The notes: generated by a model not told the origin, from the sequence alone. Counted from the stretch's first letter, positions 1-12,909 are shown. The stretch: DNA of 64,000 nucleotides from Brienomyrus brachyistius (GCF_023856365.1 NC_064548.1:6043142-6107141), one strand, 5' to 3'. Translations and numbers: made by a program.

Positions 1-573
1 TGTGAAACCTATTGAACGAGAGTAAAACAATCTACCAAAGTTGTAAGATAAATTACATTTGGAAATGGAAACATAATAAAATGGATTACTAGAATTCCTG
101 TCCTATTGTTATCATACTGCCCAATTTGCAAGTACAAACACTGCCTTTTCAGAGAGGGTCATCAGGCAGGATGCATTAACAAGAAGGTGGTCATAGATTT
201 ACCCCACTGACAACTGTACTCTCAGCTAGATACTTAATGAAAAGAGAACAATGGTTGACAGCTGGTTAGCAGTCATCAGAAGAACAAAATGACATGAAAT
301 ATTAGTTGCGAATGATGAGGCAAAATAAGGCTTAAAAGCCGACGTGGGGACCATCTAATTGGAACAAGCAAGGCAATGACTGGCAGATCGGATTCACTGA
401 TGTGGGATTCAAATCCTCTTTTCTTCCATTGCTACTATTTCCCTCCTCGGTCTTCCTCTGAAAGTCATACTGCGATAACAAAAACAATGTATAATCTTGT
501 TTTCCTTATTTTATTCTAATAATAAAAACTATAATAATATTAATAAGAAGAAAAACAAAAACAAGAAAAAGAA

Positions 574-597
574 GATGATGATGATGATGATGATGAC
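574..597. repeat. (GAT)n repeat
   Basis: Seven or eight GAT units follow an A-rich stretch. Confidence 0.92.
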
Positions 598-805
598 AAA
601 GAACTCATTGCTATTAATGACATTTTTTTATATTGACAAGGATTGTTTGGTGGCTGAATAGGAATCCAACCACTGGAATTGAAGTTTTCAGTCTCTCCTT
701 CGCTCTGTTTGTGGATTTAGCACATTCTACCCACATAGTGCAGTTTCCTTCCCCATTCCAAGACAGGCATTTCCAAACAGCCTGTCGTGTGTATGTGTAC
801 TGTGA

Positions 806-920
806 TGGCCTGGCATCCTGTGCAGGGTGTACGCCAGGCCTCAGCCCTGTGCTGCCTGGGATAGGCTCCAGGCCACCCTGCAGCCCTCTCCAGCCTAAAT
901 GGTTGGAAGATGGATGGATT
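806..920 (+). mobile_element. family A SINE-like 3' fragment
   Basis: GTGATGGCCTGGCATCCTGT and GGGATAGGCTCCAGGCCACC followed by GAAGATGGATGG are the conserved tail of the family. Confidence 0.65.
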
Positions 921-1067
921 ATACTGACATTGCTAGATACATTTTCATTAGTGGCTGATGCTGTCTGTGTTTTTCTGTATTGAGAGCTTCTGTTTCTGTC
1001 TTGGAGTTTAATAGAAAATCTATATCTGTACAAATGTAACTTGAGTATTTACCATATTGTTTTACCG

Positions 1068-1098
1068 ACAAACAAACAAACAAACAAACAAACAAGCT
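1068..1098. repeat. (AAAC)n repeat
   Basis: About seven tandem ACAA units. Confidence 0.92.
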
Positions 1099-2249
1099 CT
1101 ATCATCTTTAGCGGCAAAGCTGGAGGGCAGTATGTCAGGCCACACACGAATCCCCCTCGCAGACGAAATCAGTGGGGTGCTTGTAGTGCGCTCAGTGTTA
1201 CGTTGAGCTTTGGTCTCAGGGACTTTATATTACCATAAGGTTTGATGTCTGTGCTATGCTCCAAGGGAACTTTCATGTTCTCCCTACCTTGAAAGTGCGA
1301 AATGTTGCAGCGCTTAAACACACGGGAAGCTTATCTCCAAGAGGTTCATCTCCCTGGCTGGCTCTGAATGACTTATCACCGCGTTGTTGTCAGTTGCCAC
1401 ATTAATTTTCTGTGCTCTTTTAATTTAACCTTCAACTGACCTGTAATGTTTACAGATTTCGTGTTTTATTTAACGAAAATGTACATGCGTATGTAAAAAT
1501 AATTACAGTGTTGTGTGTATAGTTTAACCGATATCAGCCATGACTGTTTGATTATTGCTTCATTAAGACAGTTTACAATGGAGTTAAAACAGAATTTTTG
1601 TATTAATTGAATCAGCAAACAAACACAGAAAAAGGTGAATGTGGTGGAATGTAATGCAGGAGGACAGGCTCGGGGGAAAGCCTGTGAACCCCACTGAGCC
1701 ACTTAATCCTGGGACCGGTGCCACCAGTGGCTGAAATTCTGCTCTCCAAAACATGGCGGAAAAAATAAACACAATGCATTTCTAAAGGATTTGAGTGTGC
1801 CTGATAGAGTGTTCCTGGACTTCCATGAACCCTCACTGTGGGATGAAAGTACTACCACAATCAATATTGCTCTGGCAAATGGCATTAGTCTTCACTGACA
1901 GGTGTGATGTGACTTGAAAAAGGATTCATTTTAATGTATTTCTGAATGTCGAAAGAGGTGCCTGATTGGGGGTTATCAGCTCAGAAAGGCTTCATGATTA
2001 AGAGCTCCTGATAAAAAATCTGCTTATAAGGATTCGGTGCACAGAAAATAGTGCAACTAATGGATGTAATACATAAGTCCCCTGTGTCGCTGCCCCATAA
2101 TCTCATTCACACTTTCACACATTAAAAAGCTAATTTAATTAGTGTGATAAAAAAATTTGAATGCACATTTCTATTTTTAACATCTGTTGATTATATGCTA
2201 ATTTCCTGCAAACATGCATTTTTCCTTATAAAACATTTTATTAGTTGAA

Positions 2250-2582
2250 TATTCTGGGATGCCTCACACCTCTGGGACCCAGGTTCGAGTCTCCGCCTGG
2301 GTCACATGTGTGTGGAGTTTGCATGTTCTCTCCATGTCATCGTGGGGTTTCCTCCGGGTACTCCGGTTTCCCCCCACAGTCCAAAAACATGCTGAAGCTA
2401 ATTGGAGTTGCTAAATTGCCTATAGGTGTGCATGTGAGAGTGACTGGTGTGTGAGTGTGCCCTGCAATGGGCTGGCCCCCCATCCTGGGTTGTTCCCTGC
2501 CTCGTGCCCTTAGCTTCCGGGATAGGCTCCGGACCCCCCGCGACCCAGTAGGATAAGCGGTTTGGAAAATGGATGGATGGAA
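2250..2582 (+). mobile_element. family A SINE-like repeat, lacking the first bases
   Basis: It starts inside the head (GATGCCTCACACCTCTGGGA), keeps the B box and the whole body and ends in GGATAAGCGGTTTGGAAAAT plus TGGATGGATGGA. It is highly similar to the copies at 10985 and 59892. Confidence 0.82.
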
Positions 2583-2756
2583 TATTCTGGGATGGCTGTA
2601 TTGGGTGTACTTTGGGATTTTAATGTTTTCTATCATGTCTGCTTTGCTTGACATATTCTGAGCAGAAGAGACCATGGCTGAGCTAAAGATGAAATGTGCA
2701 GAGTTTATACAAAATTATTCCCCTGGTTGTATCATTTTTTATGTGTGTGTGTTTAT

Positions 2757-2895
2757 TCATTCATTCGCCATCTATACTGCTCATGCAGGGTCACAAGCGT
2801 CCAGAGTTTATTCCAGAAACAACAGGCGCAAGGCAGAGAATAACCCAGAATGGAGCGCCAAACCCATCGTTGGACACTCACACTACTGACACACA
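2757..2895 (-). mobile_element. family A SINE-like 3' fragment
   Basis: The minus-strand tail is diverged: ATTCATTCGCCATCTATACT, then AACAACAGGCGCAAGGCAGA and GGACACTCACACTACTGAC. Confidence 0.55.
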
Positions 2896-3325
2896 CGGGC
2901 GTATGTTTGTTGTAAGATTAAATTTAAAATATAATTCTAGATATACAAATTTCCTCAGTAGGCTTCAGTATTTATTACTATATTTATTCAGCCAGCACAG
3001 TCCATCTGTGTGCACACTAAAATACTTTAAACAGTGAATTTAATCACAGATGCTACCATGGAGACAAAAAGCATGTTCTGAAAAGGGCAGTTCAGGAACA
3101 TGGTGTTTGAAAAGAGTAGCAATCAGGCATGGACTGGCTACCAGGAAATTTGGGAAGTTTCTCGGTGGGCCTGTCTCATGACAACTGGTCTTTTTTTCCC
3201 CCCAACTCTAAAATTGTATCACCTACAGCATATTCAGATATTCCATACTGTAGGTCATTTTAGCTGCAGTGACACAGATGGTGCAATCCATAATAGCAGG
3301 TAGCGGTTGCCATCACAAATGAACG

Positions 3326-3424
3326 TATCTAGCACTCAGGCAGTTAGCATCTAGCACTCAGGCAGTTAGTATCTAGCACTCAGGCAGTTAGCATCTAGTA
3401 CTCAGGCAGTTAGTATCTAGCACT
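3326..3424. repeat. 22-bp tandem repeat, 4.3 copies
   Basis: The unit ATCTAGCACTCAGGCAGTTA plus GC repeats, with GC and GT alternating at the end and one TAGTACTC variant. Confidence 0.93.
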
Positions 3425-3536
3425 TGTTAAAAATATCTCATACTCGTTGCCAAAACATGGATAGATACATTGTGTCAGTTTGAATTAGGCTTATCCAATT
3501 GGGCCCACTTGTGAGCAAATTCCCAGCCTTCTTGTA

Positions 3537-3795
3537 ACAACGCATTTTATAATAATGCTGCACTATGCAATAACTTGACAGAATATAAGAAGTTGAATTA
3601 TAAGAATAATAGTAATAAAAACAGGGAAATGATTCAATATAAAATTATAATGTAGCCTATAAATTTGTAAGATGTTGTCAAGTGTGTGACAACGCATTAT
3701 GTACAGTAATAACATTGCATTATGACATGAAAATTTGTTCTGTCTTATTTTGTGTAGTTATTACATAATGCAGCATTATTATATAATGCGTTGTA
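3537..3795. mobile_element. MITE with 39-bp inverted ends
   Basis: The arms at 3537-3575 and 3756-3795 share ACAACGCATT, TATAATAATGCTGCA and AATAACT in inverted order with few mismatches. The core is AT-rich and carries a further ACAACGCATTATG copy at about 3690. No coding content. Confidence 0.7.
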
Positions 3796-4564
3796 AGACT
3801 TTTTTGTTGCCAGTCCGCCCCTGGTAGCAATAAGGAAGCCGTTCTGAAAAAAATATCCCATTGATAATCCTTGATGAATTCTGTAAAAATAACAGAAGGG
3901 AATCATGTGGAATAAGAGTGTGTGATGCAATGACATAAGCGCATACAGCTATTAATCTGAAATACAAAGGATTACTATCGGTGCAATACCAACACTGCCC
4001 TACTGCAAACACAACATGGACAGCACTGAGTCATGAGTGTCACATCTTTACATGACACTGAGTAGGAAGCTTGACAGATTGCAACAAAATAGAGGTATAA
4101 ACATGAGGCAAACTAGAACAATGACAGAGCTTCAGCTTTCAGCAGGACAATGAACTGAAGCAAACTGTCAGTTACACTGGAGTGGCATAACATCAGGAAA
4201 GACAATGACCAATTATAACTTGATTAAAGTCTGTACATGATAATCCGTTGTCTGAAGATAGCTGTCCACCAATGCTGACAGAGGCTAACCCTAGCTCTTA
4301 TTGCCGCTGAAGCGTTTTCTACCAGTCACCCAGTGCGAAGGGTGTGTGATTAATCAAACTAAGCCATTTTAAATTCCGTTGTGTTGTTTTATTTTTTCAC
4401 CATAAGTAAAGAGTGTTTTTTTATCCTCTAGTGCTCTGCTAACATTGTCTTAAGACACGTATGCCAAAAAATATTCAGTGAGACAATAAGTCACGGAGAA
4501 ACCAAACAATGTAAGCAGCCGTGCATGATCCATTTGCCCAGATCGAGCTGTTAATGATCTCGCA

Positions 4565-4822
4565 TCAGTTCAATAATAATAACTGATACTTCATTGGTCC
4601 CCATGGAGAAATTCTCTTTATGCTTTCCCCAACTTGATCTCTGTGGGTGAGAGCAAGCTGGCCATGAAGGGCAGTCACCCACAGCAGCTCCCAGGGAGCT
4701 GGGGATTATGAGACTTGCTCGAGGATCTGCAGATGTTCCGAGACCAGGCTTGAACCAACAACCTCCTAATTGCGGGTACAGAGACTTAGCTCACTGAGCT
4801 ACACGCTTCCCGATCCTAAGGA
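4565..4822 (-). mobile_element. fish SINE-like repeat, family C
   Basis: The minus strand begins with a tRNA-like head: GGAAGCGTGTAGCTCAGTGA (A box) and GGTTGTTGGTTCAAGCCTGG (B box). It ends in the block reading GGGGACCAATGAAGTATCAG. ACTTCATTGGTCCCCATGGA on the + strand is a form found widely in fish genomes. Confidence 0.65.
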
Positions 4823-4848
4823 AACTTAACTGATTTATTCTGAAATCA

Positions 4849-5065
4849 CTTGTCAGGGTTGCAGGGGGTCCAGAGCCTATGGGCACAGGCAGGAAACAAC
4901 TCAGAATGGGGTCCCAACCCATCACATGGTTTTGGACTGTGGGGTGGAAACAGGAGTACCCATCGGAAACCCCACAATGACAACATGCAAACTTCACACA
5001 CTTAGAACCCGGACACATTCGCACACCCACATCCTAGAGGTGCTAACCACGGGACCCCCCATGAC
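4849..5065 (-). mobile_element. family A SINE-like repeat, diverged
   Basis: On the minus strand the head, the segment GGTTTCCGATGGGTACTCCT and the CCAAAACCATGTGATGGGTT body align with intact family A copies. The tail is partly lost. Confidence 0.65.
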
Positions 5066-5069
5066 ACCA

Positions 5070-6530
5070 CAGGTGATTCATTAGACTAATATCTAATTTT
5101 GATATTCTACAACTGAAAGACAATAATAGACATTACAAAAAGGAAGAGGCCATTGAATACCCAATAATGAAGTTCTGGTAAAATTTTCTTGTGCACTAAA
5201 CTTGAATGAATGAAGGCTCCGTATGCATGACTATCTGAGGAGGAGAATTTCGAGCTGCACTAGCATGCACTTTGCTCTGATCAAACATGGTTCCCTTTGA
5301 GTTCTCACTTATGCTTTTGTGTTCTTGAATGTATGTATCTCTATGTACAGTATATATGTATCTATGTGTGTGTGTGTATCACCCTAGCTCTCCTGTCATA
5401 GATACTATAGTTATGTTTTATTATTTATCTTGAATCTTCACTGCAGTATAAATGAATATTTTAAACAAATTGCAAGTACATAATTAACGTGTGTTATGAA
5501 ATCAGACTAATTCTACCTACTTCACAAAATTAGAATGAGCAGAGCATGTCTGTATGAATTATGGTTTCCTGTATTATGGGCGACTGTATTGCTTTAGGAA
5601 ACAATGAGGCACATCCATCTTCAGAGGAAATGCCAGGAATAGTGCTTGATTACTGATTCACTTGATGATAAAATAGAATTGAGAATCAACCTGAAGTTCT
5701 TCTAATCTTCTGATCTACAATACCAGAATACAAGACATAGCCCAGAGTCCATGTTTTGACTTAAGATTCATTTGAACTTTTAAGACATTCTAATGCACTT
5801 GGTTTATGGAATAATTAACATGACCTTCAGAACAATATGCTTTGTGTGTTCAATAGAATTTTGACTCTTGGATTTTACCAGCACTGTATATTATCATTAA
5901 TTACCATCTGTATTATGACTCATCAATCGCTTCATAATGACAGTTTCTAAGATCCATCACAGGCAAAACAGTTCAAATGTCAGCTATTCAGAAAGCAAGC
6001 AAATACAATATTTGGAAAGACATGTAATTTTTATATTAGCTTAAATAATAGTGTTTTACTTCTGGCATTATCCAATTTATAGTTCAACCAGTTAGGTGTT
6101 TAACAAAGATATTTTTGTTATACTTGAATATCTTGCAGCACTGTAAAATGAATCCTGTATATACACATGGACTAAGCATTCTGGTTGTGATCACGCGGCA
6201 ACTCAAATTTGGACATCGGTGAGATCTGGGCAGTTCTGCAGGTCGCTTGGTAGTGAGAGAGTGTACAGCAAGTTCACCACCTTTTTATGGGCCAGTAAAA
6301 GCATTGCTGATATTCACCTCATCTGAAACACAATTATCCTAATGCATGTGTCCACACATTCTGCCTGTTACCACCTATTATGAATGCTAATATTAAAAGC
6401 ATATAATTGTACGCAATGACAGGAGTGCAGAGGAAATTACAGGCTATTGGATGCATAGCAGATGTACAGGTTTACGCTTTCTCAGAATGTACTCCACACC
6501 CATGAATGTGGGTCCTCACAATGTAATATA
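5070..6530. other. no gene or clear repeat seen
   Basis: AT-rich sequence with scattered short TG/TA tracts (about 5345-5380). No exon, RNA gene or mobile element recognised. Confidence 0.6.
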
Positions 6531-6589
6531 TACATGACCACACACACACACAGTTTTCTCAGTGACCTGGAGCAATACATACATCAGTT

Positions 6590-7795
6590 CATATAATTTC
6601 ATCCCGGCCGTGCCCACTGTCATTGATTTTTTTTAGCTTGTTTTTTTTTTCGGACATGTAGAGTTGTTGTTGCCTTGACCTCTTTCTTGTACCATTCCCA
6701 CAAATCCTGAAATGAAAATCCTCACTCCTTGTCCATCTGGAGGGCTTGTGGCTCTGTTCACCCTGGTTACCAGTGTATACTTCATATAAACTATTTTGCA
6801 AAATGACCTACATTGTGTGTAGGATGCTTGCGGACCGAAACGCTGACTTACACTGCACCAAAAAAAGACTTTGTCCATTAAAGTGATGCTTTGTCATGAC
6901 GTCTCACACATTCTTAGCAGCAGCCTCAACTCTATCCCTTTCCTTGACCTGACACATTTTCTCTTTTTTTGTGTTTGCCCTTGTGCTGACACTGAAACAG
7001 CTATCTTTTTGTTTTTATTTTACCATGCTGTTCTCCTTTGAATCTATCCCACTTTTATCCTTAAGGTTCCTATTCTTTGTCTCCCCTTCCGGCTTCACTT
7101 GCTTCTGTTCAGCTTCCCAGCTCGGCTTTCTGCTTTCAGTTGTGGCAATCTAATCACTCATGAGATCTTCAGAGCATCCTCACACATTTGATAATCCAAT
7201 CAAATAATGAACTGCTTTTTAAACACCAGGGTCATTTTTATGAATTTCACATAGTTTGTCAGACAGTCCCAAGTGAATAAAATGTGTGTCTGCTTGTCAT
7301 GGCAATCGATAGGAATTTGTTAGCTGTTGTCTTTAGTCATTGACTATGTCACGTTAACCACCATTTCATTTACCACCTTAGATTACCATTTGCCAGTGTA
7401 GGCAATTGTGAAACTTTAATGTGAGCTATTTTATTTGGATATTATTTGGATGTTAAGACACAGTGTAAAAAACAAACTTATTTCATTATGATATGCTTCA
7501 GTGTTCCATTCATTCTGCTTTTCTTATCAACACAATCGCCATTTAAGGTCCAGTTATGTCAAATAAAATAATGCTGCTCGTAAAAAGAGAGTGGCTAATT
7601 CTCTCAATATGGCAAAGCAAATCCTGGAATTACAATCACATGCCAAAGAAATCAGGTAAAATTGGTTTACTTAATGCATTGTTAATTGATACATTTTTCT
7701 CTGCACAACACAATATGTAACTGTGCCAAAATGAACAGAGTGAATCCAACAGTGAATCCACCACACTCCATAAAGGTAATATGAAAATATGAATT
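6590..7795. other. no gene or clear repeat seen
   Basis: A pyrimidine-rich stretch lies at 6900-7150. The short open frames have no recognisable features. Confidence 0.55.
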
Positions 7796-7804
7796 TGTAC
7801 TAGT

Positions 7805-8072
7805 TGTTATGACCTGGGCCTCCAGTCCTCATGTGTGCCACACCCCCGTGATCATCCCAGATTGTGCCCAGATGTTTCCTGTTCATTTTGCCTTGTCTTG
7901 TGTATATCAGTCTGCGTCTGAGTCAGGTCCCCAGATGGGTCATTGACGTTTGTGACGTTGTCCACCGTGTTCTTGCACCTGTGCCTGCAATAAACCCCGT
8001 TTGTTTGACTTCCGTGGTTCCGTGATTTGCTTCCCCGCTCGCTGCTCGCATGCCCGGAGAGTGGACGCAACA
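7805..8072 (+). mobile_element. solo LTR, family 1, copy A, with 5-bp TSD
   Basis: A 268-bp unit begins TGTTATGACC and ends GGACGCAACA, so it has TG...CA ends. The five bases CTAGT occur directly before it (7800-7804) and directly after it (8073-8077), an exact target site duplication of the size made by retroviral-type integrases. A polyadenylation signal, AATAAA, lies at 7989. No internal retrotransposon sequence adjoins it, so it is a solo LTR left by recombination between two LTRs. It shares the GTGTGCCACAC / CCCC block and the AATAAACCC block with the copy at 43678-44013. Confidence 0.8.
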
Positions 8073-8100
8073 CTAGTTGCACTTTTATTTTATCTTAGTC

Positions 8101-8262
8101 TTTCTTCATCCATTTTCTGTAAAGCACTTGTCCTATTCATGGTCACATGGGGTCCTGAGCCTATGGGCACAAAGCAACAGTAAGGGGTGCCAACCCAAAG
8201 CAGGGCACACTCACACTCACACCCAATTCACAATTTAGTAACTTCAATCAACCTCAGCAGCT
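8101..8262 (-). mobile_element. family A SINE-like 3' half
   Basis: TCATCCATTTTCTGTAAAGC, the GGGGTCCTGAGCCTATGGGC block and the ACAATTTAGTAACTTCAATC block mark the minus-strand tail half. Confidence 0.65.
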
Positions 8263-8583
8263 TTTTCTCCTACAGTATTTTATTATTGTTGCTGTTGTTT
8301 GTTGTTCTTATTGCTGTTATTATATAAAATAAGAAACTAAACCCTGATAGATAATTGATTCATTCTTCTCTACACAGCACAATACGTGATTGTGTCAAAA
8401 TGAAACGCAAGGGCTATTACAGCTGCTCCAGTCACATTATAAAAAATATTTTTTATTTTTAGTGGTAACCACACAGCAGAAAAAAAGCAATTTAGTTAAA
8501 ATGACTAGGTTCCAGGAAAACTGTAACTCTTGGGATATTTTGAGGTCTGTCTGAATATGTTACTTTCGCTGGCAAAGAAAAGA

Positions 8584-8586
<3 letters not shown>

Positions 8587-8622
<36 letters not shown>
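8587..8622. repeat. (AATC)n tetranucleotide repeat, LINE tail
   Basis: Nine tandem AATC units abut the end of the minus-strand LINE fragment and are best read as its 3' tail. Confidence 0.9.
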
Positions 8623-8623
<1 letters not shown>

Positions 8624-8995
8624 CTCTTCGTCCTTATGGGACATATGGTTTCATTGAGCTCTCTCCATCGCATGCGGTCCTTTGCAGCATGTTGTGTTTC
8701 TCCCCATAATTGGTTAATCTTTTGCAGCTCCTGTACCACAGTTCTACGCCAGGTGTTTTTGCATCTTCCAGATTTTATTTCTCCAGCTGGTGTCCATCTT
8801 AAGGCAACTCTTGGGATGTGGTTTTGCTCCACCCTTAACACATGTCCAAGCCATCTTAAGCATCTTAATGTAATGTCCTTGGTGATGCTTTGACTGCTTC
8901 TTTTCTTCTATAGTTGTTGGTTGGATATTTTGTTGGGCCAGAAGATCTGGCAGCGTCGTCTCAGGCGTCTGTTGTGGAAGACCTCAAGCCTCCTC
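8605..8995 (-). pseudogene. non-LTR retrotransposon reverse transcriptase C-terminus
   Basis: On the minus strand from about 8995 the frame gives RRRCQIFW, then LRCLRWLGHVLRVEQNHIPR, then ALRWTPAGE, GRCKNTWRRTV and WGE with AKDRMRWRE. These are the classic final residues of RTE/CR1-like LINE polymerases. The frame closes at about 8614 and is followed by an ATTG tetranucleotide tail (seen on the + strand as AATC repeats at 8587-8622), as expected of a LINE 3' end. One in-frame stop lies near 8925. The copy is heavily 5'-truncated. Confidence 0.8.
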
Positions 8996-8999
8996 CTGT

Positions 9000-10145
9000 C
9001 TGTACTGACCACACGCAAAAGATACAAAAGAATCATGTGAATATGTGATAGATGTGCTCAATGACAAGCTTGTTCACAGCCAGCCTGCTTAAGAAACCAA
9101 GCGGAGGCTTTGCTATGTTTGACATGCACCGCTTACATGTACATAAAGGCCCTATATTTCACATGGATATCTGTCACATATGCAAGGAGGCACCTTATGT
9201 TTGACATGCATCACTGACACACGTTAACCTCGATCCTGGGTTTGACAAGCATGGTTGGCACACATATGAACAAGGGCCCTGTTTGCTTTTAACTTCTTGG
9301 TAAGAAAATGGAATCGCATGGGAAAATCTCTACACAGAGACATAATTTTCAAAGTGTGGGGTTCATAGAAAATGTGTAGTGCACACAAAGCTTAAAGTAC
9401 ATCTAGAGTCAGTCTTTAAGGCTCCTTTCAGCACGTACTCTTTTGATCATTGCTATCACAAGCCAAAAATAACGTCCCTGAATCCCCTCTTCAGCATGTC
9501 CTCTAGCTGTGTTTATTCTGAAAGCGTATGCAAGTGAGGTGCATGATCTCCTTTTACTGCTGCTATAACTATGACTCGCTAATGAAATATTCATAAGATG
9601 TTATTACTGTGAAGACTGCATGCCATGCAAATATATTACTGATAGGAATAATGAATGATAATAATGATAGATACATTTCCGTTATTGTTTTTAGGCTCTT
9701 GTAGCAAATTCCGCATTAATGAATTCAATGAAAAAACAGGTGTTTCGAAAAAGCAGAAATAACTGTAGAGATTTACTACAGCAACCAGATTGTGTTTCCT
9801 GCAAAGTGCAATAAACAGCTGTAGTACGATTAAATTTTACATAGTTCTCCCAGAAAGGTCAGCCAAACAGTAAGAGAGAAAACAAAAACTTCCATTTACC
9901 GTTTAAACAAATCATTTATCAGCTCAATTTGAATAAAGGGGCACATTATACATTCTCTTAGGAATATATGTTTGTCATTATGACTTGAGATGGCAATTGA
10001 AGACTTATAAATGGAAGGTCATAGACCTAAAATGAATGGGACATGCACTCAAAGCACTTCATATACTTTCATTGTGATAATTGTGACAGGACAGAGAAAC
10101 CATTTACCAACAAAGACAGTATTCAAGAGAATGAGTATCTAAGAA
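9000..10145. other. mostly featureless; weak TTTGACATGCA-type repeats
   Basis: Short near-repeats of TTTGACATGCACC, TTTGACATGCATC and TTTGACAAGCATG with CACA stretches occur at 9110-9265. Nothing else is recognised. Confidence 0.5.
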
Positions 10146-10149
10146 GAGT

Positions 10150-10380
10150 CTGAGTGGTGTCCACCCCAGGCAGCACAGGAAGCTGTAGAGGATGTTTGTC
10201 CATCAGAGAGCACATATACATACTGGAGACACCAGTTAGCCTAGCTGTAGGTCTTTGGACTGCAAGACACAGCACAAGGAAGACAGCAGTGGGAGAACAT
10301 GCAAACAGCACTATACGCAGAGCGAAAGAGGGATTTGCACTCTGGAGGTGTGAGGTACAAGTGCCACCCACTGAGTGACC
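10150..10380 (-). mobile_element. family A SINE-like fragment, old
   Basis: GGTCTTTGGACTGCAAGACA, GGGAGAACATGCAAACAGCA and CTCTGGAGGTGTGAGGTACA align with the head and body of the family on the minus strand. Confidence 0.55.
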
Positions 10381-10637
10381 GTATCAAAGATATAAATGGC
10401 AAAGAATTCTATGCCTTTAAGGCACTATTCCTTAACAGTGTCATCATTCATTGGCCTGACTTTCCTTTGGATTGTGAGAGCGAGCTGGGGAACATAGAGC
10501 AAACCTGCACACTCTTTAACAATAGCCAGTTCGGGTTATTATGTTTAAAAACTGCATACTTATTCAGGCAACAGGCAATTTATTTTGAAAATATAAAAAA
10601 ATATTCAAATAAGTATATTCAAAAAAATATTTTGAAA

Positions 10638-10716
<79 letters not shown>

Positions 10717-10718
10717 AT
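10638..10718. repeat. (TA)n(TG)10(TA)15(CA)9 palindromic microsatellite
   Basis: TG units at 10649-10668, TA units at 10669-10698 and CA units at 10699-10716 form a near-perfect inverted repeat that could fold into one long hairpin. It directly precedes the MITE at 10724. Confidence 0.95.
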
Positions 10719-10723
10719 GAACA

Positions 10724-10968
10724 ATGAACAAAAATATAAACGTAACACTTTCGGTTTTGCTCCCATTTTGCATGAGCTGAACTCAGAGATGGCACGGATT
10801 ATCTCGGCAAAGGAGAAGTGCTCACTAACACAGGTTTATACAGATTTGTGAACAGTATTTGAGAGTAATGGGTCTTTTGTGTATGTAGAAAATGTTTCAG
10901 ATCTTTGAGTTCAGCTCATGCAAAATGGGAGCAAAACTGAAAGTGTTGCGTTTAATATTTTTGTTCAG
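10724..10968. mobile_element. Tc1/mariner-type MITE with 65-bp TIRs
   Basis: Left arm 10724-10788 and right arm 10903-10968 are inverted copies that differ at only a few bases; both carry GAACAAAAATAT and TTTTGCTCCCATTTTGCATG. The outer bases meet TA-rich DNA, in keeping with TA target choice. The 115-bp centre has no coding capacity. Arm similarity suggests a fairly recent insertion. Confidence 0.85.
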
Positions 10969-10984
10969 TATATATATATATATA

Positions 10985-11557
<573 letters not shown>

Positions 11558-11761
11558 ATCAATCAGTCAGCTAATGAAAAGGTCCTGTTAATGACAGGTC
11601 ATAATTCACAATTATCTTACCTTTTCCTTTTAATATATATTCTTTTGTTTTTGCAGATTATGTCTTAATTTTTCCATAATCATATAATTGTACTCCCCAG
11701 ATCTACGTAATATAAAATGTATTTAATGTGCTGTATAATTTACATAATTTGTCCCATGATA

Positions 11762-11871
11762 AAATGGGGAGAACACACAAACTGCACACACACAGAGCTG
11801 GGGCCGAGACCCCCAATCCTAGAGGTATGAGGCAACCATGCTAATCACTGCACCTCCATGCCACCCCTACA
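11762..11871 (-). mobile_element. family A SINE-like fragment
   Basis: The head third of a diverged copy, with GAGGTATGAGGCAACCATGC and ACTGCACCTCCATGCCACCC. Confidence 0.65.
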
Positions 11872-11899
11872 GACAGATATATCGTTCAACAATATGTTT

Positions 11900-12720
11900 T
11901 ATTTATTTTTAGACATAGAATCACTTTGTAATTATCAGTCCCATGCTTAGCATAGTTTTGTGAAAATCATTGAGCTGTGTTATATGGACAGGTTATTAAT
12001 GCTATTAATGCTCAATTGTTCAACCATTTTACGATCTCTTTTGATGCATTTATTGTAAGACCATGAAAAAGCAATAATATCATTCCTTCACAAAACTTAT
12101 TTTGCTTGACATCCAGATTACTCTGCCCTTGCCGACTGTGGTCAAGACTTTAAATTCAGCAGATCACATTAGCATGCTAATTCTTTTAATCATAGCATTA
12201 CATTAAAAAGCGAAAACTGTTTGAGGCAATGAGGGGAACAACCTTGAAGTCAAAATTGTCCACAGAGTTGCAGGACTGTTTCCCATACGATAACATTTTT
12301 TTCAAAAACACACTAAAAGATGTCTAAGGTGAAGTGAAATGACTTTTATTTGAGGTTGATTTTTTCTGAAGTATAAGAAGTTAAAAATAAAAGCTTTATG
12401 AAAGCTGAGAAATTGCATTTAAGCCCTTTGATTCTTATTAGGGCTGGCAAAATCAAAGCATTGACTGATGCAAGAGTTTTATACTGATTAACAGGATGTG
12501 TGTTTGTTTTTAAGCACAGATATTTCGCATTTTGATCATAACGCGCCTCACATTTACTTTCAGTTAAAGAAAAATTCTACATTTTCTGTACACATATCTT
12601 GGACAGGATCACAGAGGCATAAGGAGCTTAGTGGAGACCGAGATAAGATGCCAGTCCATAACAGTCTTGACTTGGGTCACTCTTCATCTTGTATAAATAT
12701 TTCACCTTTTTCCTTGTGGG
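11900..12720. other. no gene or clear repeat seen
   Basis: AT-rich, single-copy-looking sequence; open frames lack splice context and features. Confidence 0.55.
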
Positions 12721-12721
12721 G

Positions 12722-12905
12722 CTGGTGTATGGCTGTCTTGGGGAACACTGTGCCTGTGATCGGAAGGCTGTTCATTCAAATCAGCAGAGTGAATCCACTA
12801 TTGGGCCCTTAAACAAGGCCATTAACCCCAATTGTTCCAGGGACTGGTTGACTCTGCTCTCTCAGTTGTATGTTACTTAGGATAAAAGCATATGCGAGAT
12901 AAATG
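12722..12905 (+). mobile_element. tRNA-derived SINE, family B (V-SINE-like)
   Basis: The order is GATCGGAAGGCTGTTCATTC (B-box region), then TTAAACAAGGCCATTAACCC, then TTAGGATAAAAGCATATGCG and AAATGTAAGTAGC. The 'recovering remaining count' type tail GGATAAAAGC matches the common fish SINE with a tRNA head and a LINE-like tail. The copy is diverged. Confidence 0.65.
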
Positions 12906-12909
12906 TAAG

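Noticed and set aside
633..1033. Overlapping 116- and 139-codon open frames on both strands
   Set aside because: They overlap a family A SINE end and have no protein features.
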